Source: JAHEEL01 sp963715255 (GTDB taxonomy: Bacteria > Actinomycetota > Acidimicrobiia > Spongiisociales > UBA5794). From it: a stretch of DNA of 64,000 nt. Under the pieces are notes generated by a model. That model was not told the DNA's origin and ran no database searches. It saw only the letters and a list, made by a program, of their open reading frames with translations. Both the position numbers and the translations under genes were made by a program. This document shows, one piece after another, positions 56,928-64,000 of the stretch. Within the stretch, counting starts at the first letter, position 1; each line of letters starts with the position of its first letter. Location: positions 124,001 to 188,000 of the forward strand of contig CAVQRN010000005.1 in assembly GCA_963715255.1 (NCBI GenBank), in the 5' to 3' direction.

Positions 56928-57431
56928 GTGGAAGCAGAGACCCTCAATGCAGTCACCTGGACGATCCCGAACGTGCTCTGCCTCGTCGGCTCGCGCTCCG
57001 GTGACGAATGGAACGGGATGACCCAATCCTGGGTGACCCAGGTCTCGATGGAACCCGTCCTGATCGGGATCGCTGTTGATCGCAAAGCCGTCACCAACAG
57101 GCTCGTGAGAGCCGGTGAAGCGTTCTCCGTGAACCTCTGGGACCGTGAGGACACCCGCGTCTTCCGCTCGTTCTCCAAGCCTGCGGTGCGCGAGGGCTCG
57201 ATGCTCAATGGACGCCCGGTTCGCGAAGGTGCCACCGGCGTGCCGATCTTCGAGGAGGCGGTCGCATGGCTCGAGTGTCGCTTGTGGCAGACGGTGGAAT
57301 TCAAGACGCACGATCTCTTCCTCGGCGAAGTCGTTGACGCCGGCTTTCGCGCCGGAGGTCGAAACGTTCCGGTTGCACGGATGGAGGACACGCGGATGAA
57401 GTACGGTGGCGTTCGCCGTGGTGGACACTGA
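56928..57431 (+). CDS. Flavin reductase-like domain protein
   Basis: FMN-binding split-barrel family: NAVTWTIPNVLCLVGSRSGD, MTQSWVTQVSMEPVLIGIAV, NRLVRAGEAFSVNLWD. GTG 56928 after CGGAG; 167 aa. Likely supplies reduced flavin or is an FMN oxidoreductase. 11 nt before the SDR gene, same strand. Confidence 0.85.
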   Translation: MEAETLNAVTWTIPNVLCLVGSRSGDEWNGMTQSWVTQVSMEPVLIGIAVDRKAVTNRLVRAGEAFSVNLWDREDTRVFRSFSKPAVREGSMLNGRPVREGATGVPIFEEAVAWLECRLWQTVEFKTHDLFLGEVVDAGFRAGGRNVPVARMEDTRMKYGGVRRGGH

Positions 57432-57442
57432 ACGGAGGACGC

Positions 57443-58210
57443 ATGGAGATTCGTTTCGACGAGCAGGTAGTCCTTGTGACCGGCGGGAGTCGAGGGATTG
57501 GTGAAGCACTCGCCGCCGAGTTCCTCGCATCGGGGGCTCGCGGAGTCGCCATCACGTCGCGCAGGGCCGAGAGTCTTGTGGCCACCGTCGAGCGCCTCGG
57601 AGAACCGGATCGACTTCTCCCGATCGAGGCTCGCGTCGATGATCCGGATGCCGCGGCTTCCGCCATCACGGCGGTGATCGGTCGCTTCGGCGCTTGTGAC
57701 ATTCTCGTCAACAACGCAGGGACGAATCCCGCTGCCGGGCCACTTGCCGACGTGGATCTTGGTGCGATCGACAAGACCTGGGCGGTGAATCAGCGAGGGC
57801 CCCTGGTCTGGTCCCGCGAGGTGTGGCATCAGGCGATGCAGAAGTCGGGCGGTTCGATCGTGAACGTTTCGTCGGTCGGGGGGATGCAACCCGGTACCGC
57901 CCTCGGGGCCTACAACGTCTCGAAAGCCGCGCTCATCCATCTCACCCGTCAGTTGGCGTTCGAGATGGCCCCGCACGTTCGCGTCAACGCAGTGGCCCCT
58001 TCGGTGGTGCGCACGAGGCTGTCATCCATGCTCTGGGACGGGATGGAGGAACACACCGCCTCGCTTCATCCGCTCAAGCGGATCGGCGAACCGGCCGACG
58101 TGGCAGTCGCCGTAGCGTTTCTGGCATCCGAGGCGGCGTCATGGATCACCGGCGTCGTGTTGCCCGTGGACGGTGGTGTTACGGGAGCGAGTCCGGTTCC
58201 TGGGATGTGA
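57443..58210 (+). CDS. Short-chain dehydrogenase/reductase
   Basis: TGGSRGIGEALA (NAD(P) site), NNAG at about residue 90, Ser of NVSSVGG, YNVSK catalytic Tyr-Lys. The end has FLASEAASWITGVVLPVDGG. 255 aa. Substrate unknown. The end overlaps the convergent DUF4032 gene by 32 nt. Confidence 0.9.
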   Translation: MEIRFDEQVVLVTGGSRGIGEALAAEFLASGARGVAITSRRAESLVATVERLGEPDRLLPIEARVDDPDAAASAITAVIGRFGACDILVNNAGTNPAAGPLADVDLGAIDKTWAVNQRGPLVWSREVWHQAMQKSGGSIVNVSSVGGMQPGTALGAYNVSKAALIHLTRQLAFEMAPHVRVNAVAPSVVRTRLSSMLWDGMEEHTASLHPLKRIGEPADVAVAVAFLASEAASWITGVVLPVDGGVTGASPVPGM

Positions 58211-59423
58211 TCGCAGGCTCGAATCCGGGCAGGCCGGCTTCGAGCCACTCCTCGAACGCAACTTCGCTTTCGATGTCTTTCCCGCGAGCCGATGCGACGG
58301 AGTATCGGAAGTTCAGGAAATCGCAGAAGCCCTGGATCGGGTCGATTTCCGGCTTGATCTCGGCGATCCGTCGCGTGAAGGGTTCGAATCGGTTGATTCT
58401 CCAGTGCATCGTGGCTACCGCCTTACCGGTGACGGATCCCTTTTCGCCCTTCTCGCCATGCTTCGCGTCGTGGTATCGGACGTCGCTGAGAACCTGCTGT
58501 GCCTGATTCTCAGCGGCGTCGATACCGGTCAACTCACGGAGCCGTTGCGAGTGGAACGTGCGCCCCCCGACGCTCACCGAGATTCGGATCCGACTCGACG
58601 ATCCGATCGGGATCACGTCGACGTCGTCGACGGCGAAGCCGAGGTCGTTCAAGCGACCGACTCGCTCGCGTATACGGTATCGCTCATGTGGAGCGATGAC
58701 GAGATCGGTCGTCAGTTCCCGCCAGAGAGCGACGTAGCGTTCCGTGATGTCGAAGCCGAGTTCCAGGTCCGCCGAATCGAGGTCGTAGCCTTGAGAAGCT
58801 GCGACATCGGCCATGTCCCCGGCGAGATTGATCTGCATGATCTCGATGTCCTCACGGCGCTGGCCATCACTCAGTATGTCGTACAACCGGGACGTCTCGG
58901 CATCGACCATGACGGCTTCGATCAAGCCTGCGTCATACCGGTAGAGAACGTTGGAAAGAGAGCAGTCGCCCCAAAAACAACCGGCGAGGTGGAGTTCAAC
59001 GAGCAAACCGGCGAAGGCATCGAGCATCTGCGTGCGTCGGGCTCCGAAACCACGACCGGAGACCAGCTCGCGATAGGGGAACGCGTAGTCGACGAAGCGC
59101 GTGATGACGGCACCGGAGTACTCCTCGTGTGGGTCAGCCCACGGACGAATGACGAGTCCAGCGGGACGTCCGGATCGAGTTGTGCGCTCGGACAGGGTTC
59201 GTAGTGTCTCGAATTCATGAGTGGCCAAGCGCACCGGGAGTTCCTTGATGGCGTAGACACCCTCATCGAATGCGACGAACACGACCGGGTGGCGGTGAAT
59301 CCCGGTCGGCATATCGACGAGATGCGGGTCGTGCCAATCCGAGATTGGTAGATCCCACGGGAGATCGAGAAAGTCTGGATTCCCGGGGCGGATGTGGAGT
59401 TGCGGTATGGACATGTCGGTCAC
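58179..59423 (-). CDS. DUF4032 protein with kinase-like N-terminal domain
   Basis: 414 aa. The N-terminal part reads like a lipopolysaccharide-kinase/protein-kinase fold: VYAIKELPVRLATHEFETL (ATP-site Lys) and GCFWGDCSLSNVLYRYD (catalytic-loop-like D..N). The C-terminal part is the DUF4032 region typical of Actinobacteria. Function undefined. Divergent from the DUF971 gene. Confidence 0.85.
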   Translation of the reverse strand: MTDMSIPQLHIRPGNPDFLDLPWDLPISDWHDPHLVDMPTGIHRHPVVFVAFDEGVYAIKELPVRLATHEFETLRTLSERTTRSGRPAGLVIRPWADPHEEYSGAVITRFVDYAFPYRELVSGRGFGARRTQMLDAFAGLLVELHLAGCFWGDCSLSNVLYRYDAGLIEAVMVDAETSRLYDILSDGQRREDIEIMQINLAGDMADVAASQGYDLDSADLELGFDITERYVALWRELTTDLVIAPHERYRIRERVGRLNDLGFAVDDVDVIPIGSSSRIRISVSVGGRTFHSQRLRELTGIDAAENQAQQVLSDVRYHDAKHGEKGEKGSVTGKAVATMHWRINRFEPFTRRIAEIKPEIDPIQGFCDFLNFRYSVASARGKDIESEVAFEEWLEAGLPGFEPAITSQEPDSLP

Positions 59424-59449
59424 GATAGAGGGCTACTACGGTTTCGACC

Positions 59450-59737
59450 ATGGATCACGAACCGGAACGGGTCAGTGTCGACGCAAACTCGGTGACGATC
59501 ACGTGGACGGATGGCATCTCAACGATGATTCCGAGCGATCGGCTGCGTGCATCGTGTCCGTGTGCCGAGTGCCGGGAGCATGCAGCGAAGGCACCGTCGA
59601 TGATCCAGATCGGCAACCACTCGTCGATCGTCGATGCGCACCTGATCGGCGGTTACGCCGTGCGCTTCACGTTCGCCGACGGACACGCCGATGGACTCTA
59701 TCCGTATTGGACCCTCCGCCAACTGGGGGATGCCTAG
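59450..59737 (+). CDS. DUF971 (GBBH-like N-terminal) protein
   Basis: 95 aa, the full DUF971 domain: VTITWTDGISTMIPSDRLRA, CPCAEC (zinc-type ligand pattern), HADGLYPYWTLRQL. The family is linked to Fe-S or carnitine-type enzymes. ATG 59450. Confidence 0.87.
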   Translation: MDHEPERVSVDANSVTITWTDGISTMIPSDRLRASCPCAECREHAAKAPSMIQIGNHSSIVDAHLIGGYAVRFTFADGHADGLYPYWTLRQLGDA

Positions 59738-60172
59738 GCCGTGGCCGTCTCACGGCGGTGTACTCGGCGTTCGCTCGCGGGGTCGGGGAGCACGCGCACA
59801 CGCGGTATATCGGTGTTCCATTCGACGGACCCACCGCGGTCCCTTGTCGCGAAACGGGCCGGAGTGGCAACCCTCATGGGCAAGTTGAGACTTCGCGGAA
59901 TCCTTCAACGGATGGGGTTGGCGGCCGAACCTTCAATGTTGAGTTGAGGGGTTGGTGAACTACAAAATCGTCTTACGCACGCCCTGGTGTGTAAGAAGTC
60001 GGGCGACGCCATTACTTCAGCGGAGGGGTAGAACCGGGGTTCGGGCGCGGCGGTGGACGGGGAACATGATGGTTGTTGTCGGTTGAGGGAGCGGGTCGGC
60101 TGCGCGCACCGCGTCGGGTGGCTCAGATCCCTTCGCCCGATCTCCCTCCACATCTACGCCGAGTGTGCCTTC
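59738..60172. other. Gene-poor stretch after DUF971
   Basis: No ORF with a ribosome site or recognisable product in about 435 bp on either strand. Some GC-rich inverted segments. It ends at the DUF411 stop. Confidence 0.5.
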
Positions 60173-60664
60173 TCAGTAGTCGAACGGTTCGATCGATCCG
60201 TCGTGGTTGATGAGCACGACGGGTTGGGTATTCCACGTCTCCTCGTTGCCACCCATGCCGGGAGCGTCGGCTGGCATCCCCGCAAGTGCGATGCCCACTG
60301 CTGCTGGTTGCTCGTCGAGCAAGGCAACCAAGGCACGCACGGGGACGTGACCTTCGACAACGTAGCCGTCGACGAGTGCCGTGTGACACGAGCTTGCTTC
60401 AACCGGGACACCAACTTCTGCCTTGAATGCCGCGAGGTTCGGCTCCTCCAACTGGTCGACTTCCGCTCCGTTCTCCTGCAGGTACCCGACCCACTGTGAA
60501 CAGCATCCTCAGCCGGGCGCTTCGTGGACCTCGATGCGGAGTCCCACGAGGTCACCGGGGGCCGGAGCAGATCGCGGGGGTGACGACTGGAGTCCGCTGC
60601 AGCCGCTGCCGATCGCAAGGAGGACCAGCAGCAGGGCGAGACCGGTTCCGGTCCGGATCCTCAT
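60173..60664 (-). CDS. DUF411 metal-binding lipoprotein; candidate selenoprotein (TGA as Sec, residue 52)
   Basis: ATG 60664 (GGGGG at -10) starts a signal peptide (GLALLLVLLAIGSGC) and linker. After 51 codons comes TGA (60509-60511), then the frame stays open to a TGA stop at 60173-60175: 163 residues if TGA is read through. The DUF411 fold follows: GCCSQWVGYLQENG, NLAAFKAEVGVP, SSCHTALVDGYVVEGHVP, LAGMPADAPGM. Family members have CGCC; here the sequence is PG-TGA-GCC, so TGA replaces precisely the first Cys. Without readthrough the metal motif is lost. A SECIS-like hairpin follows. The alternatives are a substitution error or a decayed gene. Confidence 0.75.
60470..60501 (-). promoter_or_regulatory. 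Putative bacterial SECIS element
   Basis: Minus-strand RNA starting 7 nt after the UGA: arm GUUCACAGUGGGU, 5-nt loop CGGGU, arm ACCUGCAGGAGAAC. It pairs in 11 bp (two wobbles), with one 1x1 mismatch and one 1x2 internal loop. The loop begins 20 nt after the UGA and has G at its second position, within the known limits for bacterial SECIS (16-37 nt; G in the first two loop bases). It lies inside the coding region, as bacterial SECIS elements do. Confidence 0.6.
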
Positions 60665-61264
60665 ACAATCCCCCACATCTCGGGTGCTGCCGGGGCGGCG
60701 AGCACCAACGGTCGGTTGCTATGCATAGACATTCGGCTACCTCCGCCGCAACCGTAGAGGGGACAGCCTCCGACCCGGTAGGGTCATAATGCTCCTAAAT
60801 CGTTGATAGACGATGATACCCCGGAGATCACGAAACCGATTCGAGGAGTTGATGTTTGATCGCTGTCCCTGGACGTCATGACAAGGTGGCTGTTTCGGAG
60901 GCGCGACGCGATGTCGATCGCGTGGCCAACCTCGCCGATATCCTCACCAATGCGCGGCACACCGACCGAGTCTTCGCACGCTCTCGTCTCTCGGCGCCGT
61001 TCGCGCTGTGCCCTTTCGCCCTGCGGGTCGACGCCCTGCTGGTGGAGGTCGAATCCGGGGCGTAGAGTTGGTGTGGCCACAGAGCGAGGGTGTGGAGGTG
61101 CCCCTGAGGTCGTAGGGGACCGTCGTCGGCAGGAGTACTTCATGCCGATACCGGTTTCCATGAAGCAGACTGAATTCGGGTTCCAGATGTGGACCCATGA
61201 TCGAATCGAAGAGAACCGATTCACGCCGTGAGGACTGGGGCATAGGCTGCCCGGTATTGGAGAC
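60665..61264. other. Gene-poor stretch upstream of the DUF411 gene
   Basis: About 600 bp without a convincing gene. It contains the 10-bp palindrome CTATGCATAG (60719-60728), about 55 nt upstream of the DUF411 start, and a doubtful micro-ORF at 61143-61232 (MPIPVSMKQTEFGFQMW...) behind GGAG. Confidence 0.45.
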
Positions 61265-61867
61265 ATGGACGATTCATCCCGCGATGACGACTTGGGTCAG
61301 TTCTCGTTCGAGCATCGCGTCCGTCGCCTCGGCGCCCGTAGCGCTCCTCCGAAACCTCCGCCGCCCAAACGTCACTTCGCTCGGGACCTCGTCCTCATTG
61401 GAGGCATCATCGGAGTGATGCTGCTGCTGGTGCCGTTCGCAGACGTGGCAACGGCAGAGTACCCGGAGGCGCGGGCGCTGGCAGATCGCCTGAATGCTGC
61501 GTACCAGTCCGTGTGGCAGGGCGATGCCTCACTCGAGGCTGCCGCTATCGCGGACGGCCTACGCGTGTACGAGTTCCCGGTTGAGGATCGAACGATATCG
61601 GTCTTGACCCACCCTCAGCCGACCGCAGACGGCACGTGCTACGGACTGCGGACGGGTGGTGGTCTCGCCACGGATGCCGTGAGATTCGCTCCGACGGACG
61701 GTTGCGTGCCCCTGGGGCGATCGGCCTTCGAGTCGGTCGGCGCGTGGGGGGACGTCCTCCCGAGCGAGCGGATGACCACGGTGTGGTTCGTCCCCGCGCT
61801 GCTCGTCCTCATCGGCTGCGTCCTGGCACTCACGACGAACATCGTTGTGAAACTCTTGTCCAAATGA
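61265..61867 (+). CDS. Hypothetical two-helix membrane protein, 200 aa
   Basis: A charged cytoplasmic N-terminus with a Pro/Lys stretch (PPKPPPPKRHF) precedes helix 1 (LIGGIIGVMLLLVPFA). An extracytoplasmic domain of about 110 residues with a Cys pair (TCYGLRTGG; DGCVPLG) follows, then helix 2 (TTVWFVPALLVLIGCVLALT). ATG 61265. No family recognised. Confidence 0.7.
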   Translation: MDDSSRDDDLGQFSFEHRVRRLGARSAPPKPPPPKRHFARDLVLIGGIIGVMLLLVPFADVATAEYPEARALADRLNAAYQSVWQGDASLEAAAIADGLRVYEFPVEDRTISVLTHPQPTADGTCYGLRTGGGLATDAVRFAPTDGCVPLGRSAFESVGAWGDVLPSERMTTVWFVPALLVLIGCVLALTTNIVVKLLSK

Positions 61868-61977
61868 GCCGAGGGACGCAGGAGTTGCGGATGGATGGAG
61901 GTGTGCTGACGTTCGGACGAAAGCATCGCGACCACTGGGGGACGGGTGACGACCCGGGAGGAGGTCGGTCCAATTGA
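61864..61977 (+). CDS. Possible 37-aa micro-ORF
   Basis: ATG 61864 overlaps the previous stop (ATGA) and reads MSRGTQELRMDGGVLTFGRK. The coupling to the upstream gene is the only support. Confidence 0.25.
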   Translation: MSRGTQELRMDGGVLTFGRKHRDHWGTGDDPGGGRSN

Positions 61978-62122
61978 AGCCTTTCCTCGCGCGACGAGGC
62001 CCGCTGCTCCACAGGCGGAGGGCTGCGGCAGCCGTTCCTTTGCGACCGGCGACGACGAATTGGCGGCCGGGTTCAAGGTCGCCCAGGGAGGGTGCGATCG
62101 ATGAAGGTCGAGGAGGAAGGCG

Positions 62123-62317
62123 ATGAGTGACACGATCAGTGTGCGAGATCACAGCCAGCCCTGCGAACACGGCTCGCTTTGGCCCCACTGGATCGAACTT
62201 GCAAAGGCCAAGTGGTGGCAGGAGCCAGAGTGTCTCGGCGGCAGGGAGATGACCCTGCGGCGGATTCGCGATGGTGTGTGGGTGGAGGTCGCCGAGGACG
62301 GTGATGGGAGTAGTTGA
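62123..62317 (+). CDS. Small Trp/His/Cys-rich protein, 64 aa
   Basis: ATG 62123 with a strong site GAGGAGGAAGG. The product has HSQPCEHGSLWPHWIELAKA then WWQEPECLGG and VWVEVAEDG. The Cys/His spacing could bind a metal. No family recognised. Confidence 0.6.
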   Translation: MSDTISVRDHSQPCEHGSLWPHWIELAKAKWWQEPECLGGREMTLRRIRDGVWVEVAEDGDGSS

Positions 62318-62498
62318 TCCGCGCTCTTCCACCGCGCGTCACCTGCTTCACATCGAGTGATACGGGTTCCACGACCGGTCGCGCCCGCTTGAAGCGGGGT
62401 CGCCCGAGTCTGCGACGACGGTAGACGGGGGAAGTGATCGTCGACGTGGACGCCCCTACCCGAGGACGTCGATCCGGCGATTCCCGGCCACCCGAGAT

Positions 62499-63266
62499 CT
62501 ACTCCGAGGCTGCTCGGACCACTGCTGCTGCCCGTTCCGGGTCGACCGGATTCGTGGCAACCCCGCCGATTTTCGTATCCGAACCGACGATCGCGCCGTA
62601 GCCGATGGCGAGGATGTCGCGGATTGTCGCAGCGGTGGCTCCCGATCCGACGAAGACCGGGAGGTGGGATCGGTTGGCCACGGTCGCGAGATCGTCGAGG
62701 CTCGTCGCTGCTCCGGTGCCGGCGCCCGATACGATCACGGCATCGGCCCCGGCACGCTCGACGAGGTCGTTGGTCGCGTCAATGAGTGTCAACCCGGCGG
62801 GAGGCGTCGCGTGCTTCACAAACACGTCGGCCATGATGGCCGTTTCGGGACACAGCTCCCGTCTCGCCCGGGCGATCAGCGCTGCTGCGCCCACGATGGG
62901 ACCCTGGTCGGTGTACATCGTGCCCGACAGGACATTGATCCGGATGAACTGCGCTCCGGTGGCAGCGGCGACGGCGAGTGCGCCGAGGCCGTCATTCCGC
63001 AGAACGTTGACCCCGGTGGGTAGCCCGGCGGTCGCGACTTCAGCGACGGCGCGTGTCATCGCTGCGATCGTCACCTTTGGGACATCGTCGGTGAAGAACG
63101 GCGCGTCGCCGAAGTTCTCGACCATGATCCCATCGAATCCGGCGGCTGCGATTGCCAGTGCATCGGAGCGGGCACGGTCGAGGACGGCATCCATCGAACC
63201 GCCGTAGCCGGGTGCGCCCGGGAGGGGATCGAGGTGGACCATGCCGACGAGGCGGGGGAGCGGCAC
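62499..63266 (-). CDS. BtpA/SgcQ family protein
   Basis: 255 aa TIM-barrel-like family: LVGMVHLDPLPGAPGYGG at the start, DGIMVENFGDAPFF, INVLSGTMYTDQGPIVG, VIVSGAGTGAATSLDDL. BtpA helps photosystem I in cyanobacteria; elsewhere the role is unclear. Four nt from the next minus-strand gene. Confidence 0.88.
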   Translation of the reverse strand: MPLPRLVGMVHLDPLPGAPGYGGSMDAVLDRARSDALAIAAAGFDGIMVENFGDAPFFTDDVPKVTIAAMTRAVAEVATAGLPTGVNVLRNDGLGALAVAAATGAQFIRINVLSGTMYTDQGPIVGAAALIARARRELCPETAIMADVFVKHATPPAGLTLIDATNDLVERAGADAVIVSGAGTGAATSLDDLATVANRSHLPVFVGSGATAATIRDILAIGYGAIVGSDTKIGGVATNPVDPERAAAVVRAASE

Positions 63267-63269
63267 TGG

Positions 63270-64000
63270 CTAGTAGACCCGGGCGATCTCGAGGGCGCGC
63301 TCGGCCGATTCGCCGACAGCCTTCAGCCCCGTATCGGATGCGTTCTGACGCTGCACGACGACCCGACACCAATCGCCGGCCATCCCCCGGATGACCTGGT
63401 CGGTGTCCTCAGGGCCGAAGCGCCATGCGGTGTACTTCGGACCCATCAGTTCGACGCGGATCCCCTGCTTGGGGAACGTCTCTCCGGCTTCTTTGAACGA
63501 AAATGGGAGGCTCTTGTGCCCGAGCCACGCGATGTGGCGGAGCCGTGGTGTGTCGGCCAACGCATCCTCTTCGTCCTCTTCGAGTTCGTCTTCTGGGAGC
63601 GGCGTGATCCGCTCAAGGATGGCTACCTTGATGTCGAGACCATGTGCCCAGGTCTCCATGAGGCGCATCGTGGCGAAGCTCTTCGCGCTCATGTCGCCAT
63701 AGATCCATGGAATGCGGTCCGTCGCGACCATACGAGAGAGGGCGTCGACGACATCGGCGCGTCCGTGGCGCCACCACTCGATGACTTCCTGGTGCCGTTG
63801 GCCTACCCCTTCGGCGGGACCCTTGGCGGTCCACTCATCGAGGTCCGTGATCTTCTCCGCATCGATGCGCGCCTGGCCCTCGGCGATGACTTCGGCGGCG
63901 AACCCCTCCACATGGGCGAGATGACTCACCTGGTCCTGGATCGTCCATCCGACGGCCGGCGTGTTCCACTTCCACTCGCGTGTCGACAGGCTCTGGAGGA
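63270..64000 (-). CDS. TIGR03084/maleylpyruvate-isomerase-like DinB-fold protein, C-terminal part
   Basis: The window cuts the 5' end. Visible: EWKWNTPAVGWTIQDQVSHLAHV (metal-binding His region), then RHQEVIEWWRHGRADVVDAL, METWAHGLDIKVAI, and a C-terminal SCP2-like part. Actinobacterial mycothiol-dependent DinB-fold family; reaction unknown. Confidence 0.85.
   Translation of the reverse strand, partial: LQSLSTREWKWNTPAVGWTIQDQVSHLAHVEGFAAEVIAEGQARIDAEKITDLDEWTAKGPAEGVGQRHQEVIEWWRHGRADVVDALSRMVATDRIPWIYGDMSAKSFATMRLMETWAHGLDIKVAILERITPLPEDELEEDEEDALADTPRLRHIAWLGHKSLPFSFKEAGETFPKQGIRVELMGPKYTAWRFGPEDTDQVIRGMAGDWCRVVVQRQNASDTGLKAVGESAERALEIARVY

Noticed and set aside
58370..58400. GGTTCGAATC resembling a tRNA T-loop
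   Set aside because: Lies inside the DUF4032 gene with no acceptor or anticodon stem around it.
60173..60451. Separate short gene starting at TTG 60451 with an independent 51-aa lipoprotein upstream
   Set aside because: Both parts are in the same frame, the Cys-rich motif spans the TGA, and TTG 60451 has no ribosome site.
61143..61232. 29-codon micro-ORF behind GGAG
   Set aside because: Too short and isolated to call; kept only as a note in the gene-poor region.
60784..61266. 160-codon minus-strand ORF
   Set aside because: No ribosome site, biased Arg/Ser composition and no recognisable motif.

Overview
The window is G+C-rich, gene-dense bacterial chromosome. The best fit is an uncultured actinobacterium, probably of the Acidimicrobiia type. 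Supporting signs are the actinobacterial/Gram-positive LexA box (GAAC-N4-GTTC) in front of an ImuA'/ImuB/DnaE2 mutasome, a DUF4032 protein, a mycothiol-type DinB/maleylpyruvate-isomerase protein, an HSD17B4-like short-chain dehydrogenase, frequent GTG/TTG starts and many 1-4 nt start/stop overlaps. No rRNA, tRNA, IS element or CRISPR array was seen.

Layout. 1-18.2 kb is a long + strand housekeeping block: pyrH (partial)-frr-cdsA-dxr-rseP-ispG, a secreted protease, proS, then rimP-nusA-infB-ylxP-rbfA-nrnA-truB-ribF and a secreted hydrolase. 18.3-21.2 kb is rpsO-pnp. 21.2-23.7 kb has dodecin and the SOS gene pair imuA'-imuB behind a LexA box; the partner polymerase dnaE2 lies at 41.4 kb behind an identical 16-bp box. 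23.7-28.6 kb has an acyltransferase, an AlkX-like glycosylase, an anchored propeller-like protein, an SDR and an isochorismatase-fold hydrolase. 28.6-33.0 kb is a minus-strand thiamine operon (TPP riboswitch, thiN, thiB, thiP, thiQ). 33.1-34.5 kb is a small operon with a palindromic operator, a 39-aa ORF, a ribbon-helix-helix protein and a DUF4097 beta-repeat protein. 35-59.7 kb is mixed single genes (udk, ychF, LCP ligase, threonine aldolase, ferritin, amidase, aminotransferase, a DHQase-hydrolase fusion, lipoate ligase, lipoproteins, UspA, DUF4032, DUF971). 59.7-62.5 kb is gene-poor and contains the most unusual gene. The window ends with btpA and a DinB-like gene cut by the edge.

Most interesting finding: the minus-strand DUF411 gene at 60173-60664 has an in-frame TGA exactly where this copper/metal-binding family has the first Cys of its CGCC motif. 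The TGA is followed at the right distance by a bacterial SECIS-like hairpin with a G-rich apical loop. It reads as a lipoprotein selenoprotein with a UGCC motif. Also notable are (i) a dispersed family of short tandem/inverted repeats (heptamers to 14-mers such as AGTAGAG and CTTGTGGCTTGCAG) at gene ends, supplying stop codons and C-terminal tails, (ii) a REP-like inverted repeat inside dnaE2, (iii) an AroQ-alpha/beta hydrolase fusion, and (iv) a CdsA with a roughly 370-residue acidic extension.

Caution: about fifteen genes or gene parts carry single-base frameshifts, including essential genes (frr, cdsA, ispG, nusA). They lack slippery sites and both halves are conserved, so they look like indel errors of the assembly. 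Coordinates of those genes span both frames.
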